Source: Porphyromonas gulae DSM 15663 (GTDB lineage Bacteria > Bacteroidota > Bacteroidia > Bacteroidales > Porphyromonadaceae). Taken from it: 53,427 bases of DNA. The position numbers were made by a program, and so were the translations under genes. The notes below the pieces were generated by a model that was given only the letters and a program-made list of their open reading frames with translations, ran no database searches and was not told the origin of the DNA. Each line of letters opens with the position of its first letter. Positions within the stretch are counted from its first letter, which is position 1. The DNA is taken from contig NZ_KB899164.1 in assembly GCF_000378065.1 (NCBI RefSeq), positions 1-53,427 on the forward strand. Reading direction: 5' to 3'. This document shows positions 6,923 through 15,935 of this stretch, piece after piece.

Positions 6923-8113
6923 TTATTTAATAACGCCTAATTCGCGACCAACTTTGATGAAGGCGTCGATAGCCTTGTCCAGATGTTGGCGTTCGTGGCC
7001 GGCAGACAGCTGTACTCGGATGCGAGCCTGTCCTTTGGGAACGACGGGGTAGTAGAATCCCGTAACGTAGATACCTTCTTCGAGCAAACGAGCCGCATAG
7101 TCCTGAGACAGTTTGGCATCGTACAGCATGACAGCACAGATGGCACTTTGGGTCGGCTTGATGTCGAAACCGGCTGCCAGCATTCTGTCGCGGAAGTAGT
7201 TCACGTTCTCCATCAGCTTGGTATGGAGGTCATTGCTCTCTTTCAGTATCTTGAAGACTTCGAGACCGGCACCTACCACACTGGGAGGAATAGAGTTGCT
7301 GAAGAGGTAGGGACGTGAACGCTGACGCAGCATGGCGATCACTTCTTTCGGGCCGGTTGTAAAGCCGCCGATGGCACCGCCGAAAGCCTTGCCCAGAGTC
7401 CCGGTATGGATGTCGATACGTCCGTAGCAATTGAACTGCTCAGCTACGCCACGTCCGGTAGCACCCACTACGCCGGCAGAGTGGCATTCGTCCACCATCA
7501 CCATGGCATCGTATTTCTCTGCCAAATCGCATATCTTATCCATGGGAGCCACATTGCCATCCATGGAGAATACGCCATCCGTTACGATGATGCGATGGCG
7601 TTGGGCTTGTGCTTCTTTCAGGACGCGCTCGAGGTCTTCCATGTTGGCATTCTCGTAGCGGTAACGCTTGGCTTTGCAGAGTCGAACGCCGTCGATGATG
7701 GAGGCATGGTTGAGAGCATCGCTGATGATGGCATCTTCTTCTCCGAAGAGCGGTTCGAATACGCCGCCATTGGCATCGAAGCATGCTGCATAGAGAATGG
7801 TATCTTCGGTGTGGAAGTATTCGGCAATGGCTTTTTCCAATTCTTTGTGGATGTCCTGCGTCCCGCATATGAAGCGTACGGAACTCATCCCGAATCCACG
7901 CTCATCCATCGCATCCTTGGCGGCTTGTATCAGCCGAGGGTGATCGGACAGACCGAGATAGTTGTTGGCACAAAAGTTCAATACCTCTTGCCCTTCGTTT
8001 ACGCGGATGTCAGCACGTTGGGGGGTGATGATGATCCGTTCTTTCTTGTACAGCCCGGCTTCTTCGATACTCTTGAGTTCGGCAGCCAAGTAGTCTTTCA
8101 TTCCTTTGTACAT
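6923..8113 (-). CDS. kbl: 2-amino-3-ketobutyrate CoA ligase (glycine C-acetyltransferase)
   Basis: This PLP enzyme of the alpha-oxoamine synthase family cleaves 2-amino-3-ketobutyrate with CoA into glycine and acetyl-CoA, the second step of threonine breakdown. The 396-residue product matches the usual length. Visible motifs are NFCANNYLGLSDHP, GTQDIHKELE, DGVFSMDGNVAP, VDECHSAG and HTGTLGKAFGG, whose lysine holds PLP. Threonine dehydrogenase, often next to kbl, is not in this window. Closely related enzymes (BioF, HemA) are excluded mainly by the strong overall resemblance to Kbl. Confidence 0.92.
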   Translation of the reverse strand: MYKGMKDYLAAELKSIEEAGLYKKERIIITPQRADIRVNEGQEVLNFCANNYLGLSDHPRLIQAAKDAMDERGFGMSSVRFICGTQDIHKELEKAIAEYFHTEDTILYAACFDANGGVFEPLFGEEDAIISDALNHASIIDGVRLCKAKRYRYENANMEDLERVLKEAQAQRHRIIVTDGVFSMDGNVAPMDKICDLAEKYDAMVMVDECHSAGVVGATGRGVAEQFNCYGRIDIHTGTLGKAFGGAIGGFTTGPKEVIAMLRQRSRPYLFSNSIPPSVVGAGLEVFKILKESNDLHTKLMENVNYFRDRMLAAGFDIKPTQSAICAVMLYDAKLSQDYAARLLEEGIYVTGFYYPVVPKGQARIRVQLSAGHERQHLDKAIDAFIKVGRELGVIK

Positions 8114-8195
8114 AGCACTGGAGTTTTTTAGGTGTTTTTGGTTTGTTGTATCAGTATCGGTCTTTAACGATGCAGAGGCCGAAGTATGCTATTCT

Positions 8196-8621
8196 TTATT
8201 CCGTCGTCTCTTCTTCCGCCGGTTTCTCTTCCGATAGGAAAGTGGTAAAACCGTTGTCCACCAGGAGGTTGTACCAAGAGATAATCTTGCGTATATCGCT
8301 CGGATATACTCTGTCGACGTCGTATTCGGGCAGTACCTCCCCGAAGAAAGCACGTAGTGAGTCGTTGTCCTTCGTGAGAGCAGGAGCATCGAGCTGTTTG
8401 CCTTCGTACTTCCGGTATATCGCTTCCATAACCTCCGGTAGAGGGACATCGTCTTCGATGGTGTAAATGGAAATATCGCCAAGGGAGACTACTCGGTCCG
8501 ATGGGTATGTGGGGGTTCTACGTTTCGTGTCGAGGGCTTCGACTATGAGCGTATTCTTTCCGCGCGATACGAGACGAAACAATCCGGATTTGCCGGATAT
8601 GGAAAGGATGGGTTGCAACAT
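8196..8621 (-). CDS. DUF5606 family protein
   Basis: The 141-residue product begins MLQPILSISGKSGLFRLVSR, with a small beta-rich N-terminal half (residues 1-55), a helical middle that includes FFGEVLPEYDVDRVYPSDI, and an acidic C-terminus rich in Glu. I recognise it as the Bacteroidota-specific family DUF5606, of unknown function. It has no signal peptide or membrane segment, so it should be cytoplasmic. It lies 82 nt upstream of kbl and could be cotranscribed with it, and has its own promoter-like box upstream. Confidence 0.8.
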   Translation of the reverse strand: MLQPILSISGKSGLFRLVSRGKNTLIVEALDTKRRTPTYPSDRVVSLGDISIYTIEDDVPLPEVMEAIYRKYEGKQLDAPALTKDNDSLRAFFGEVLPEYDVDRVYPSDIRKIISWYNLLVDNGFTTFLSEEKPAEEETTE

Positions 8622-8672
8622 ATTTTTCTGTTATTGATATTGTATTTCTGTTATTGACTGTTTGCAAAAGTA
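8622..8672 (-). promoter_or_regulatory. Promoter and repeated leader of the DUF5606 gene
   Basis: On the minus strand TACTTTTG (8672 to 8665) matches the -7 consensus and would give a leader of about 38 nt. Within the leader the motif TTTCTGTTATTGA (plus-strand reading) occurs twice, at about 8626 and 8645, a 19-nt-spaced direct repeat directly in front of the start codon. No clear -33 box is seen. Confidence 0.5.
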
Positions 8673-8728
8673 AGTATTTCGTTCCTGTCCGAGGGGCAGG
8701 AGAGCAGGGAAGCACCTGCCTTATTGCC

Positions 8729-9337
8729 CTAAAACCGATCGGGCGGATTCGGTCTCTTTGTTCGGACTGTCTCTATAATTCTGACGACTTGAGGGATGAG
8801 CAGATAGGGTGGCGCATTGAACACCGTGTGGTCAGCTCCGGCCTTGGCCAATGACTGCTCTCTTCCTTGGCTGAGCATACGCTGCCTCACGGTCTCTGCC
8901 GGTGAGCCGTCGCGAGCCATCGCTCGCTCTTGCCTTATCTTTTCGGGAGCATCGACCCGAATCACCGTATCGCACAGAGAGTCGAATCCCGAGCTGAAAA
9001 GAATGGCACTCTCGACGGCGCAGAGATCCGACTCGCACTCCGAACGCCACTGGCAGAAGTCTTTTTTGACTTCCGGATGTATGATGCCGTTTACTCGTTC
9101 GAGGAGGTCGCCGGAGGAGAAGATGGCCGCAGCCAACCTGTCTCGCCTGAGCATGCCGTTCTCGTACAGATCGCTGCCTATGAGGTCGGTCAGTGCCTGT
9201 CGGATGACGGGGCTGTGATCATTGAGCCATTTGGCTCTGCTGTCAGAGTCGTATGCGGGGATACCGAGGGTATGCAGGATACGACTGACGACAGACTTCC
9301 CGCTTCCTATTCCGCCGGTGATCCCAATGGTAATCAT
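8729..9337 (-). CDS. coaE: Dephospho-CoA kinase
   Basis: CoaE phosphorylates the ribose 3'-hydroxyl of dephospho-CoA, the last step of coenzyme A synthesis. The 202-residue product begins MITIGITGGIGSGKSVVSRI, with the P-loop GITGGIGSGKS at residues 5-15, then YDSDSRAKWL and HPEVKKDF typical of the family. Its start lies 6 nt after the stop of the YbbR gene, so the two form one transcription unit, an arrangement I know from other Bacteroidota. Confidence 0.92.
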   Translation of the reverse strand: MITIGITGGIGSGKSVVSRILHTLGIPAYDSDSRAKWLNDHSPVIRQALTDLIGSDLYENGMLRRDRLAAAIFSSGDLLERVNGIIHPEVKKDFCQWRSECESDLCAVESAILFSSGFDSLCDTVIRVDAPEKIRQERAMARDGSPAETVRQRMLSQGREQSLAKAGADHTVFNAPPYLLIPQVVRIIETVRTKRPNPPDRF

Positions 9338-9343
9338 TACTGC

Positions 9344-10351
9344 TTACTGAATGCGTTCGATGATGAATTGGACGTGCGAAGGCGTGATCTTATAGTGCTT
9401 GAGCCAGTCTGGTTTCATGATCAGCTCCACGGGCAGAGAAGAATCGCTCCGGAGCGAATCCGGAGAGGACGGATAGAAAACGGCTGTTTGCAGATCAGCT
9501 TCCGATACTTCTTTGTAGCGCGATGTGGGGAGTGTGAGCAGTATCGACACTTTGCCGGGCAGAGGACGAAGAAGGAAGCCATCGGGTACGTTCTTCGTGA
9601 TGATGGGAAGCTCGAAGGTCTGTTCCGTCAGCTGCTCTACACGCACTTGCATCCTGATATTTGTCGGATCGATAACGATGTCGTCGATCGGGTCGATCGC
9701 TATATCCCCGGAGAAATCGTTCTCCAGTCCGTCGATAGAAAACTCCTCCGTATTCACGGATCCGATGCCCGCCAACGCTTCCGCACTTCCATATACGGTC
9801 ACTTCGCTCGGAGAGAGGACGGGATCGAAGGCGTAGAATCCTTCTTTGGGGACGGTCTGTCCGTTTATGACTACGGGTACGGTTTTCTTTTTGCGAGTGT
9901 AGAATGTCGCTTTGATGTCTTCGGGCGAGATGGCTGCAATGGTCGTGGAGGTTTCCAGTTGTTTTTGGAGCAGTTCGACCAGATCCCGTTTGTTCAGTCG
10001 CATGCTCTTTTTCTTGTGTAGCTGCGCTTTGGATGGGGAGATATTGATCGGAGAGAAGCCCTCCAGCTTATAGGTCAGAAGCACGATACCCTGATCTTTC
10101 AGCATAATATTCAAGCGGTCGGGCAGCCTGCCTGAAACTCCTATGTCCGGCGGCAGCTCGGAATAGGAGATGGGAATAGAAAACGAAGCCGTGTAAACGT
10201 CCTGCAAGCTCTGCATGAACCAAAAAACGGCAGAGAGAACCACAAAAGCGAAAAAGACAAGGACATTCCTCCCACGGCGTGAACGGGGAGCGGATGCCTT
10301 GTCTATACTTTTCCCCTTTTTCCGATCGGCATTGAGGAGATTGAGCTTCAT
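9344..10351 (-). CDS. YbbR-like domain membrane-anchored protein
   Basis: The 335-residue product has a short basic cytoplasmic N-terminus, one membrane segment (about residues 29-48, VLVFFAFVVLSAVFWFMQSL) and an extracytoplasmic beta-rich part with YbbR-like repeats (PSEVTVYGSAEALAGIGSV is the clearest). In Firmicutes YbbR/CdaR regulates the diadenylate cyclase CdaA, but no cyclase gene is nearby here, so a role in c-di-AMP signalling cannot be inferred. It precedes coaE by 6 nt and follows yajC after 133 nt. Confidence 0.82.
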   Translation of the reverse strand: MKLNLLNADRKKGKSIDKASAPRSRRGRNVLVFFAFVVLSAVFWFMQSLQDVYTASFSIPISYSELPPDIGVSGRLPDRLNIMLKDQGIVLLTYKLEGFSPINISPSKAQLHKKKSMRLNKRDLVELLQKQLETSTTIAAISPEDIKATFYTRKKKTVPVVINGQTVPKEGFYAFDPVLSPSEVTVYGSAEALAGIGSVNTEEFSIDGLENDFSGDIAIDPIDDIVIDPTNIRMQVRVEQLTEQTFELPIITKNVPDGFLLRPLPGKVSILLTLPTSRYKEVSEADLQTAVFYPSSPDSLRSDSSLPVELIMKPDWLKHYKITPSHVQFIIERIQ

Positions 10352-10484
10352 TCCCTTTAGCGGATTTGGTGGAGAACGATGAGGAACTGAAAGAAGGGGT
10401 AGGTGCCTTATGCCAAGTGTTACCGGACGTAGTACCCGTCTCCGTCTCTGTCAGTTCCTCCGATAGATTGCCCTTGTGCAGCTC

Positions 10485-10823
10485 TTAGTCTTTCTTGTTG
10501 GCCATGTCTGTTTCCGCTTCGCGAGCAGATACATATACAGACCCTTTATCGATGCGGATGTTCACTCCATTGGCTATTTCGACCAAGAAATCCTTTTCGC
10601 GAACCTCGCGTATGGTACCGTGTATACCGCCTGCGGTGATTATTTTGTCTCCTTTAGCGAGGGCTTCACGCTGACGCTGAAGCTCTTTCTGACGTTTTTG
10701 TTGAGGTCTGATCATGAAGAAGTAAAAGATTACTACCATGAGCACGAGCACCAGAATCATCTGGCTTGAGCCTCCGAACAGGCCTCCGGTTTGGGGTGCG
10801 GCCTGAAGAAAGATGAAATCCAT
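10485..10823 (-). CDS. yajC: Sec translocase accessory subunit YajC
   Basis: YajC associates with SecDF and YidC at the inner-membrane Sec translocon. The 112-residue product has one membrane helix (about residues 22-40, MILVLVLMVVIFYFFMIRP), then RPQQKRQKELQRQREALAKGD and the beta-rich segment GDKIITAGGIHGTIREV, the family signature. A pair of CAAATATA boxes upstream (10861 and 10871), read on this strand as TATATTTG, could be -7 elements. The 133-nt gap to the YbbR gene holds an inverted repeat with a ~60-nt loop (AGGAACTGA near 10382, TCAGTTCCT near 10449). Confidence 0.92.
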   Translation of the reverse strand: MDFIFLQAAPQTGGLFGGSSQMILVLVLMVVIFYFFMIRPQQKRQKELQRQREALAKGDKIITAGGIHGTIREVREKDFLVEIANGVNIRIDKGSVYVSAREAETDMANKKD

Positions 10824-10905
10824 ATTCTACTTTGTTTTTATATAACTGGTTTTATGCTTGCAAATATACTCAAATATAAATAGCCCTCGAGAGGCTTTCG
10901 TGGCT

Positions 10906-11418
10906 TTAGACCAGCAGACTCATTTCATGACGAAGCAGGAATTCTTTTTTGTCCAATCCCCCACCGTAACCTGTCAGGGTATTGTCGCTCCCTATTACCC
11001 GATGGCACGGCACGAGGATGGATATGGGATTGGCTCCGTTGGCACGGGCTACAGCCCTCACGGCTTTGGGGTTTCCTATTCGTCGTGCAAGAGTGGCGTA
11101 TGAGATCGTGGTGCCGTAGGGAATGTTCAGCAGCTCGCCCCATACCGTTTGCTGAAACTCCGTCCCTGCCATAAGCAGAGGGACGTCGAAGGTCTCTCTC
11201 GCGTGGGAGAAGTATTCGTCCAGTTGGGCGATCGTCTCTTTCAAGACGGGCGACAGTGCGATCTCGTATGAGGAACACAGTCTTTTTTGCAAACCCTTGT
11301 CGATAAGCTCCCTGCGCTCCTTATGTGCCCAGTCGCACATGCAAAGCTGTTGTCCGTAGGAGCCGAGGATGAGATCGCCGCATGGCGATTGGTAGTGCTG
11401 AATGCGGATTGTTTCCAT
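10906..11418 (-). CDS. ogt: Methylated-DNA-protein cysteine methyltransferase
   Basis: This suicide repair enzyme transfers the alkyl group from O6-methylguanine to its own cysteine. The 170-residue product has the active-site motif PCHRVIG with Cys138, preceded by the DNA-binding helix-turn-helix region (RAVARANGANPISILV), and the usual N-terminal ribonuclease-like domain. It has no fused Ada regulatory domain. A -7-like TACCTTTG lies upstream on this strand (11510 to 11503). Confidence 0.92.
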   Translation of the reverse strand: METIRIQHYQSPCGDLILGSYGQQLCMCDWAHKERRELIDKGLQKRLCSSYEIALSPVLKETIAQLDEYFSHARETFDVPLLMAGTEFQQTVWGELLNIPYGTTISYATLARRIGNPKAVRAVARANGANPISILVPCHRVIGSDNTLTGYGGGLDKKEFLLRHEMSLLV

Positions 11419-11502
11419 ATCGTATTTTGTCGTTGGAGGGGTGGTGTCGAAGATGAAAAATGGCTGTGAGGCTCATTTGCCCCTTTGCCCCCCGTTTCCT
11501 GC

Positions 11503-11510
11503 CAAAGGTA
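11503..11510 (-). promoter_or_regulatory. Putative -7 box of ogt
   Basis: Read on the minus strand the sequence is TACCTTTG, an exact TAnnTTTG match, about 85 nt before the ogt start. No convincing -33 TTTG was found at 19-20 nt. Confidence 0.45.
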
Positions 11511-11598
11511 CGAAAAGAATAAAGGGTGTGACGTGTGGCCGGAATGAATTCTCGATCCGAAAAATGCTCGATTGTGGTTCGTGTTTTGCTGAAAATAC

Positions 11599-11668
11599 GC
11601 GCGTAAATTTTTTCGTTTTGGCGCGAGACGTAAAAAATTTACGAACCAAAACGAAAAAGTTTACGCGC
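11599..11668. repeat. 70-bp inverted-repeat element, copy 1
   Basis: Two 23-nt arms (11599-11621 and 11646-11668) are complementary at 22 of 23 positions and enclose a 24-nt loop. The inner arm ends are CGTTTTGG and CCAAAACG. The same architecture, with identical arm and loop lengths and the same inner arm ends, recurs at 23991-24060 and, inverted, at 52628-52697. This copy lies between the divergent genes ogt and ruvB, in a 499-nt gap (11419-11917) in which I see no gene. Confidence 0.85.
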
Positions 11669-11901
11669 CACGTTTTTTGACCCGAAGAACGACAATTTTT
11701 TGGGATGTAAAAGACTCCGGAGATAGCCCATGCCTTTCGGAGCCTTAACATTCCCGACAGGGCAAAAACAGCGTACTTGCATGGAAGAAGCGGTCTGCCG
11801 TGCGGTATCGTGTGGCACGTTTGGCGAAAGCTCTTTCTCGAGCATCGTTTTTTTCGCAGGCTTTTGACTATAGTAATTAAGGAACAACGGGCTCTATTGC
11901 T

Positions 11902-11909
11902 TACCTTTG
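11902..11909 (+). promoter_or_regulatory. Putative -7 box of ruvB
   Basis: TACCTTTG ends only 8 nt before the ruvB ATG. If used, transcription would begin about 2-5 nt before the start codon, giving a nearly leaderless mRNA. No -33 TTTG is apparent at the expected distance. Confidence 0.5.
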
Positions 11910-11917
11910 CAGGACGA

Positions 11918-12949
11918 ATGACAGAAGAATTTGACATTAGACAGGAGCGTTACCGCGGCAACGACGGCGAACGGGAAGTCGAAAACAAGCTACGCCCCCT
12001 GACGTTCGATAGCTTTAGCGGTCAGGACAAGGTGGTGGAAAATCTGAGCATCTTCGTCGCTGCAGCTCGTTTGCGCGGTGAGGCCTTGGATCATACGCTG
12101 CTGCATGGCCCTCCGGGTCTGGGTAAGACCACGCTGTCGAATATCATAGCCAATGAGCTTGGCGTGGGGCTTAAGATCACTTCCGGTCCCGTCCTCGACA
12201 AGCCGGGTGATCTGGCCGGACTCCTCACCTCGTTGGAATCCAACGATGTACTCTTCATAGACGAAATACACCGGCTGAGTCCTGTGGTGGAAGAATACCT
12301 CTACTCGGCCATGGAGGACTACCGTATAGATATAATGCTGGACAAGGGACCCAGCGCGCGCTCCATTCAGATCAATCTCTCCCCCTTCACCCTTGTGGGA
12401 GCCACTACGCGCAGCGGTTTGCTGACGGCACCCCTTCGTGCCCGTTTCGGGATCAATCTCCATCTGGAGTACTACGATATGCATACGATTACCGGTATCG
12501 TGGAGCGGAGTGCACGCATTCTGGAGGTGTCCTGTTCGCACGATGCAGCCATCGAGATAGCCGGACGAAGTCGTGGCACGCCTCGTATAGCCAATGCCTT
12601 GCTGCGGCGTGTGAGGGACTTCGCACAGGTCAAGGGATCCGGTGCCATAGACAAACCGATAGCCTGCTATGCTCTCGAAGCCCTGAATATCGACCGTTAC
12701 GGGCTGGACAATGTGGATCACAAGCTCCTCGCCACCATCATAGACAAGTTTGCCGGCGGCCCTGTCGGATTGAGTACCATTGCCACGGCTTTGGGGGAAG
12801 ACCCCGGTACGATAGAGGAGGTCTATGAGCCATTCCTGATCAAGGAGGGATTCCTCAAGCGGACACCTCGAGGAAGAGAAGTGACGGAGCTGGCTTATAC
12901 GCACTTGGGGCGTAACCCCCATCCGCACCGGCCATCGCTATTCGACTGA
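11918..12949 (+). CDS. ruvB: Holliday junction branch-migration ATPase RuvB
   Basis: RuvB is the hexameric AAA+ motor that drives branch migration with RuvA. The 343-residue product has Walker [10 protein letters not shown] (64-72), Walker B-type FIDEIHRL, sensor GATTRSGLL and the C-terminal winged-helix segment with [11 protein letters not shown] and [12 protein letters not shown]. The reading frame is open further upstream (to 11777), but the conserved protein starts at MTEEFDIRQ, the length equals the family norm, and a -7 box sits just before this ATG. ruvA is not adjacent; ruvC lies far off at 47783. Confidence 0.95.
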   Translation: MTEEFDIRQERYRGNDGEREVENKLRPLTFDSFSGQDKVVENLSIFVAAARLRGEALDHTLLHGPPGLGKTTLSNIIANELGVGLKITSGPVLDKPGDLAGLLTSLESNDVLFIDEIHRLSPVVEEYLYSAMEDYRIDIMLDKGPSARSIQINLSPFTLVGATTRSGLLTAPLRARFGINLHLEYYDMHTITGIVERSARILEVSCSHDAAIEIAGRSRGTPRIANALLRRVRDFAQVKGSGAIDKPIACYALEALNIDRYGLDNVDHKLLATIIDKFAGGPVGLSTIATALGEDPGTIEEVYEPFLIKEGFLKRTPRGREVTELAYTHLGRNPHPHRPSLFD

Positions 12950-12971
12950 TTACATCCTAACCTGCTGATAT

Positions 12972-14477
12972 ATGGCATCTGGAATACGAGGTTTGATGAA
13001 AGATACGGCTGTTTACGGCCTGAGTACCATCCTGGTACGTCTGCTCAACTGGTTGATGACCATCGTCTATGTACGTGCTCTACCGGGTACGGCCGACTTC
13101 GGCAATATGACCAATCTCTACGCTTGGACGGCACTGGCCATGATCGTCCTGACTTATGGGATGGAGACGGGTTTCTTCCGCTTCATCAATAAGGCCGAAC
13201 GCCCGAACGAAGTCTATTCCACCACGTTGTGGTCTTTGGGGGCTACATCCACCTTCTTCCTTTGTGCAGGTCTGCTTTTTCTCCGACCGCTCAGTGGGAG
13301 TATGGGCTATGCCGATCATCCGGAGTACGTGGGGCTGTTGCTCGCTATCGTGGCGATGGATGCTTTCATGGCCATTCCATTGGCCTATCTCCGCTATGCG
13401 AACCGGCCGTGGCGATTTATGTTCGTTCGGCTGACATTCATCCTGCTGACCATCGTCCTTACGATCTTCCTCCTCTTCCTGTGTCCGCGTATCTATGCCG
13501 TGCATCCGGAGTGGATCGATAGCTTCTACCGCCCTAACTACGAATTGGGGTACGTGTTCGTCATCAACTTCATTTGTAACCTCGTGCAGATGGCCATGCT
13601 ATTCCCCCATTGGCGGCATGCAGGCCGTGCATTTCGTCCGGATATTCTGCGCAAGATGCTGGCCTATTCTTTTCCGATTCTGTTGTTGGGTTTGGCCGGC
13701 AGTTTCAACAATCAGGCCGATAAGATTCTCTTCCCCATGCTTTTCGACGATCCGGCAGAAGGGAAAGCACAGCTCGGTATCTATGGCGCCTGCTACAAGC
13801 TGGCCATCATCATGGTGATGTTCACCCAGGCCTTTCGCTATGCTTACGATCCTTTCGTCTTCGCCAAGACCAAAGGTGGCGAGGAAGAAGGAAAGGAGGC
13901 CTATGCTACGGCGATGAAGTACTTCGTTATCTTCGTTTGTTTCATCTATCTGGGGGTGATGGCCTATATGGACATCCTCAAGCACTTCGTCAGTCCGCCT
14001 TACTACGCAGGGCTCAAGGTCGTTCCGCTTGTGATGCTCGGGCAGTTGATGTTCGGCATTTACTTCAATCTCTCGCTTTGGTACAAGGTCACAGATCGGA
14101 CGATATGGGGTGCGATCTTTTCTCTGATCGGCTGCGTCACTACAGTGCTGATCATCGTCTTCGGTGCGCGTACCTACGGCTTTATGGCTTGTGCATGGGC
14201 TTCGGTGATCAGCAATGGTCTGATCATGCTGCTTTCTTATTTTACGGGGAGGCACTATTTCCCCGTTCCCTATCGTCTCGGAAATGCTTCGTTCTATGCT
14301 GCTCTGACGGCTTTGCTCGTGGGTGGAACATATTGTGTGGCCTATCTGTTTCCGCAGTATACAACCCTTCGATTGGGTGTCAATACTTTGTTTGTCTTAT
14401 TATTCGTCGTCATAGCTTTCAGGAAAGATCTGAGTGGGATAGCAGTCCCCATACTCAATAGAATACGAAAAAGATAA
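12972..14477 (+). CDS. Polysaccharide flippase, MOP superfamily (Wzx-like)
   Basis: The 501-residue protein is almost wholly hydrophobic, with about 12-14 membrane helices. It begins MASGIRGLMKDTAVYGLSTI, the typical N-terminal GLxxxTxxYGLSxI start of O-antigen flippase relatives, and has the acidic-aromatic loop METGFFRF. Such proteins move lipid-linked sugars across the inner membrane. No glycosyltransferase genes lie near it, so its substrate cannot be inferred; an unusual lipid or a role in LPS are both possible. It is 22 nt after ruvB and 21 nt before the DUF389 gene. Confidence 0.8.
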   Translation: MASGIRGLMKDTAVYGLSTILVRLLNWLMTIVYVRALPGTADFGNMTNLYAWTALAMIVLTYGMETGFFRFINKAERPNEVYSTTLWSLGATSTFFLCAGLLFLRPLSGSMGYADHPEYVGLLLAIVAMDAFMAIPLAYLRYANRPWRFMFVRLTFILLTIVLTIFLLFLCPRIYAVHPEWIDSFYRPNYELGYVFVINFICNLVQMAMLFPHWRHAGRAFRPDILRKMLAYSFPILLLGLAGSFNNQADKILFPMLFDDPAEGKAQLGIYGACYKLAIIMVMFTQAFRYAYDPFVFAKTKGGEEEGKEAYATAMKYFVIFVCFIYLGVMAYMDILKHFVSPPYYAGLKVVPLVMLGQLMFGIYFNLSLWYKVTDRTIWGAIFSLIGCVTTVLIIVFGARTYGFMACAWASVISNGLIMLLSYFTGRHYFPVPYRLGNASFYAALTALLVGGTYCVAYLFPQYTTLRLGVNTLFVLLFVVIAFRKDLSGIAVPILNRIRKR

Positions 14478-14498
14478 CCCCCTAATCTATATTTACTT

Positions 14499-15920
14499 AT
14501 GGACAATAATCCCGGTACTACTCCTACCCCGACTCCAACTCCTACTCCGACACCGTCGGATATCAAACGGAACTTTGTGGAGTATATCAAGTCGATCCTC
14601 GATCTCCGGCAAGAGAAAGAGAACGACTATCAGACGATCGATCTCATCAAGGCGGATGTCGATTTCCGTGGGACGAAGCTCTGGATTCTTATCTTCGCCA
14701 TCTTCATCGCTTCTCTCGGGCTTAACGTCAATTCGACCGCCGTTATCATCGGTGCCATGTTGATCTCCCCGCTTATGGGCCCTATCATCGGATTCGGCTT
14801 GGGTCTGGGGATTTTGGATTTCGAACTTGTCAAGCGTTCACTCCGCAACCTGGGACTGGCCACGCTTTTCAGTATTCTCACGGCTACACTGTTTTTCTTT
14901 ATCTCCCCTGTCGGACAGGAACAGAGCGAACTTTTGGCACGTACACAGCCTACTCTGTACGATGTGCTGATCGCGTTCTTCGGCGGTGCTGCGGGGATTG
15001 TCGCCGGCAGTACCAAAAGCAAGGGCAATGTAATACCCGGTGTGGCCATTGCGACAGCCCTTATGCCTCCTCTCTGTACTGCTGGTTTCGGCCTTGGTAC
15101 GGGTCAGTTCGCATACTTCTTCGGGGCTTTCTATCTCTTCATCATCAATTCCGTATTTATCGCTCTGGCTACCTTTCTTGCGGTACGTTTGCTCAAGTTT
15201 CCGCGCAAAGTATTCCTCAATAAGCAGCGAGAGCAAAAGGTTCGCCGCATTATCACGATCATTGCCATTTGTACCATTGCTCCGAGTATCTACCTGAGTA
15301 TACAGCTCTTCAGCAACAACTTGCTCAAAGAGAATGCACACAAATACGTGCGCGAGGTGATCGGCAGTATCCCCAATACGCAGGTCATACGCGACCAGCT
15401 ACTGGAAGAGAACGACCAGAAACATATTGAAGTGGTATTGATAGGCGCTACGGTCTCTCCTGCTCAGATAGACAGTGCCAAGACGAAACTCACCGCATAC
15501 GGGTTGTCCGGCGTGGGGCTGAATATCAAGCAAGGCTTCGGCTACGAACAGGAGGAGACGGACGTGAACGAACTCAAGAACGTCCTGCTGAAAGACCTCT
15601 ACGACAATAGCGAGAAGATCATTCGAAACCAGCAGCGACAGATCGATTCGCTCCGAAATGTATTAAACTTCTACAACCGTTTCTCCTCAATGGAGAGTGA
15701 GATAGCTCAGGAGCTGCAAGTGATTTTCCCCTCTATCAACTCGGCCATGTTGGTTCCTTCGGCCGGAGTGGCACAGGGTAGGGACTCCGTATTGCTTGTC
15801 GTGGTGCGTCCGAAAGACCGAATAAGCCAGTCGGAAATAAACAAGCTGAGTACATGGATGGCTACGCGTACCAAGACCAAGAAGGTACGACTTATCATAG
15901 ATAATAATAATCATAGGTAA
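14499..15920 (+). CDS. DUF389 family membrane protein with a Thr-Pro repeat at the N-terminus
   Basis: The 473-residue product starts with a Thr-Pro repeat (residues 8-19, six TP pairs) from a hexanucleotide-like tract, then a DUF389 membrane domain (about residues 65-235, with LNVNSTAVIIGAMLISPLMG and GGAAGIVAGSTKSK) of 5-6 helices, and a soluble C-terminal part with a helical segment (about 355-395, rich in Q, R and N). The function of DUF389 is not known. A six-base repeat unit cannot cause frameshift phase variation, only length change. Spacing is 21 nt from the flippase and 15 nt to dpp7. Confidence 0.82.
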   Translation: MDNNPGTTPTPTPTPTPTPSDIKRNFVEYIKSILDLRQEKENDYQTIDLIKADVDFRGTKLWILIFAIFIASLGLNVNSTAVIIGAMLISPLMGPIIGFGLGLGILDFELVKRSLRNLGLATLFSILTATLFFFISPVGQEQSELLARTQPTLYDVLIAFFGGAAGIVAGSTKSKGNVIPGVAIATALMPPLCTAGFGLGTGQFAYFFGAFYLFIINSVFIALATFLAVRLLKFPRKVFLNKQREQKVRRIITIIAICTIAPSIYLSIQLFSNNLLKENAHKYVREVIGSIPNTQVIRDQLLEENDQKHIEVVLIGATVSPAQIDSAKTKLTAYGLSGVGLNIKQGFGYEQEETDVNELKNVLLKDLYDNSEKIIRNQQRQIDSLRNVLNFYNRFSSMESEIAQELQVIFPSINSAMLVPSAGVAQGRDSVLLVVVRPKDRISQSEINKLSTWMATRTKTKKVRLIIDNNNHR

Positions 15921-15935
15921 CAACCATAAACAGTA

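Noticed and set aside
11473-11937. Frames with NFFVLAR-like peptides near 11.6, 24.0 and 52.7 kb
   Set aside because: The shared peptide arises from translating the 70-bp inverted repeat, so it is not a protein family.
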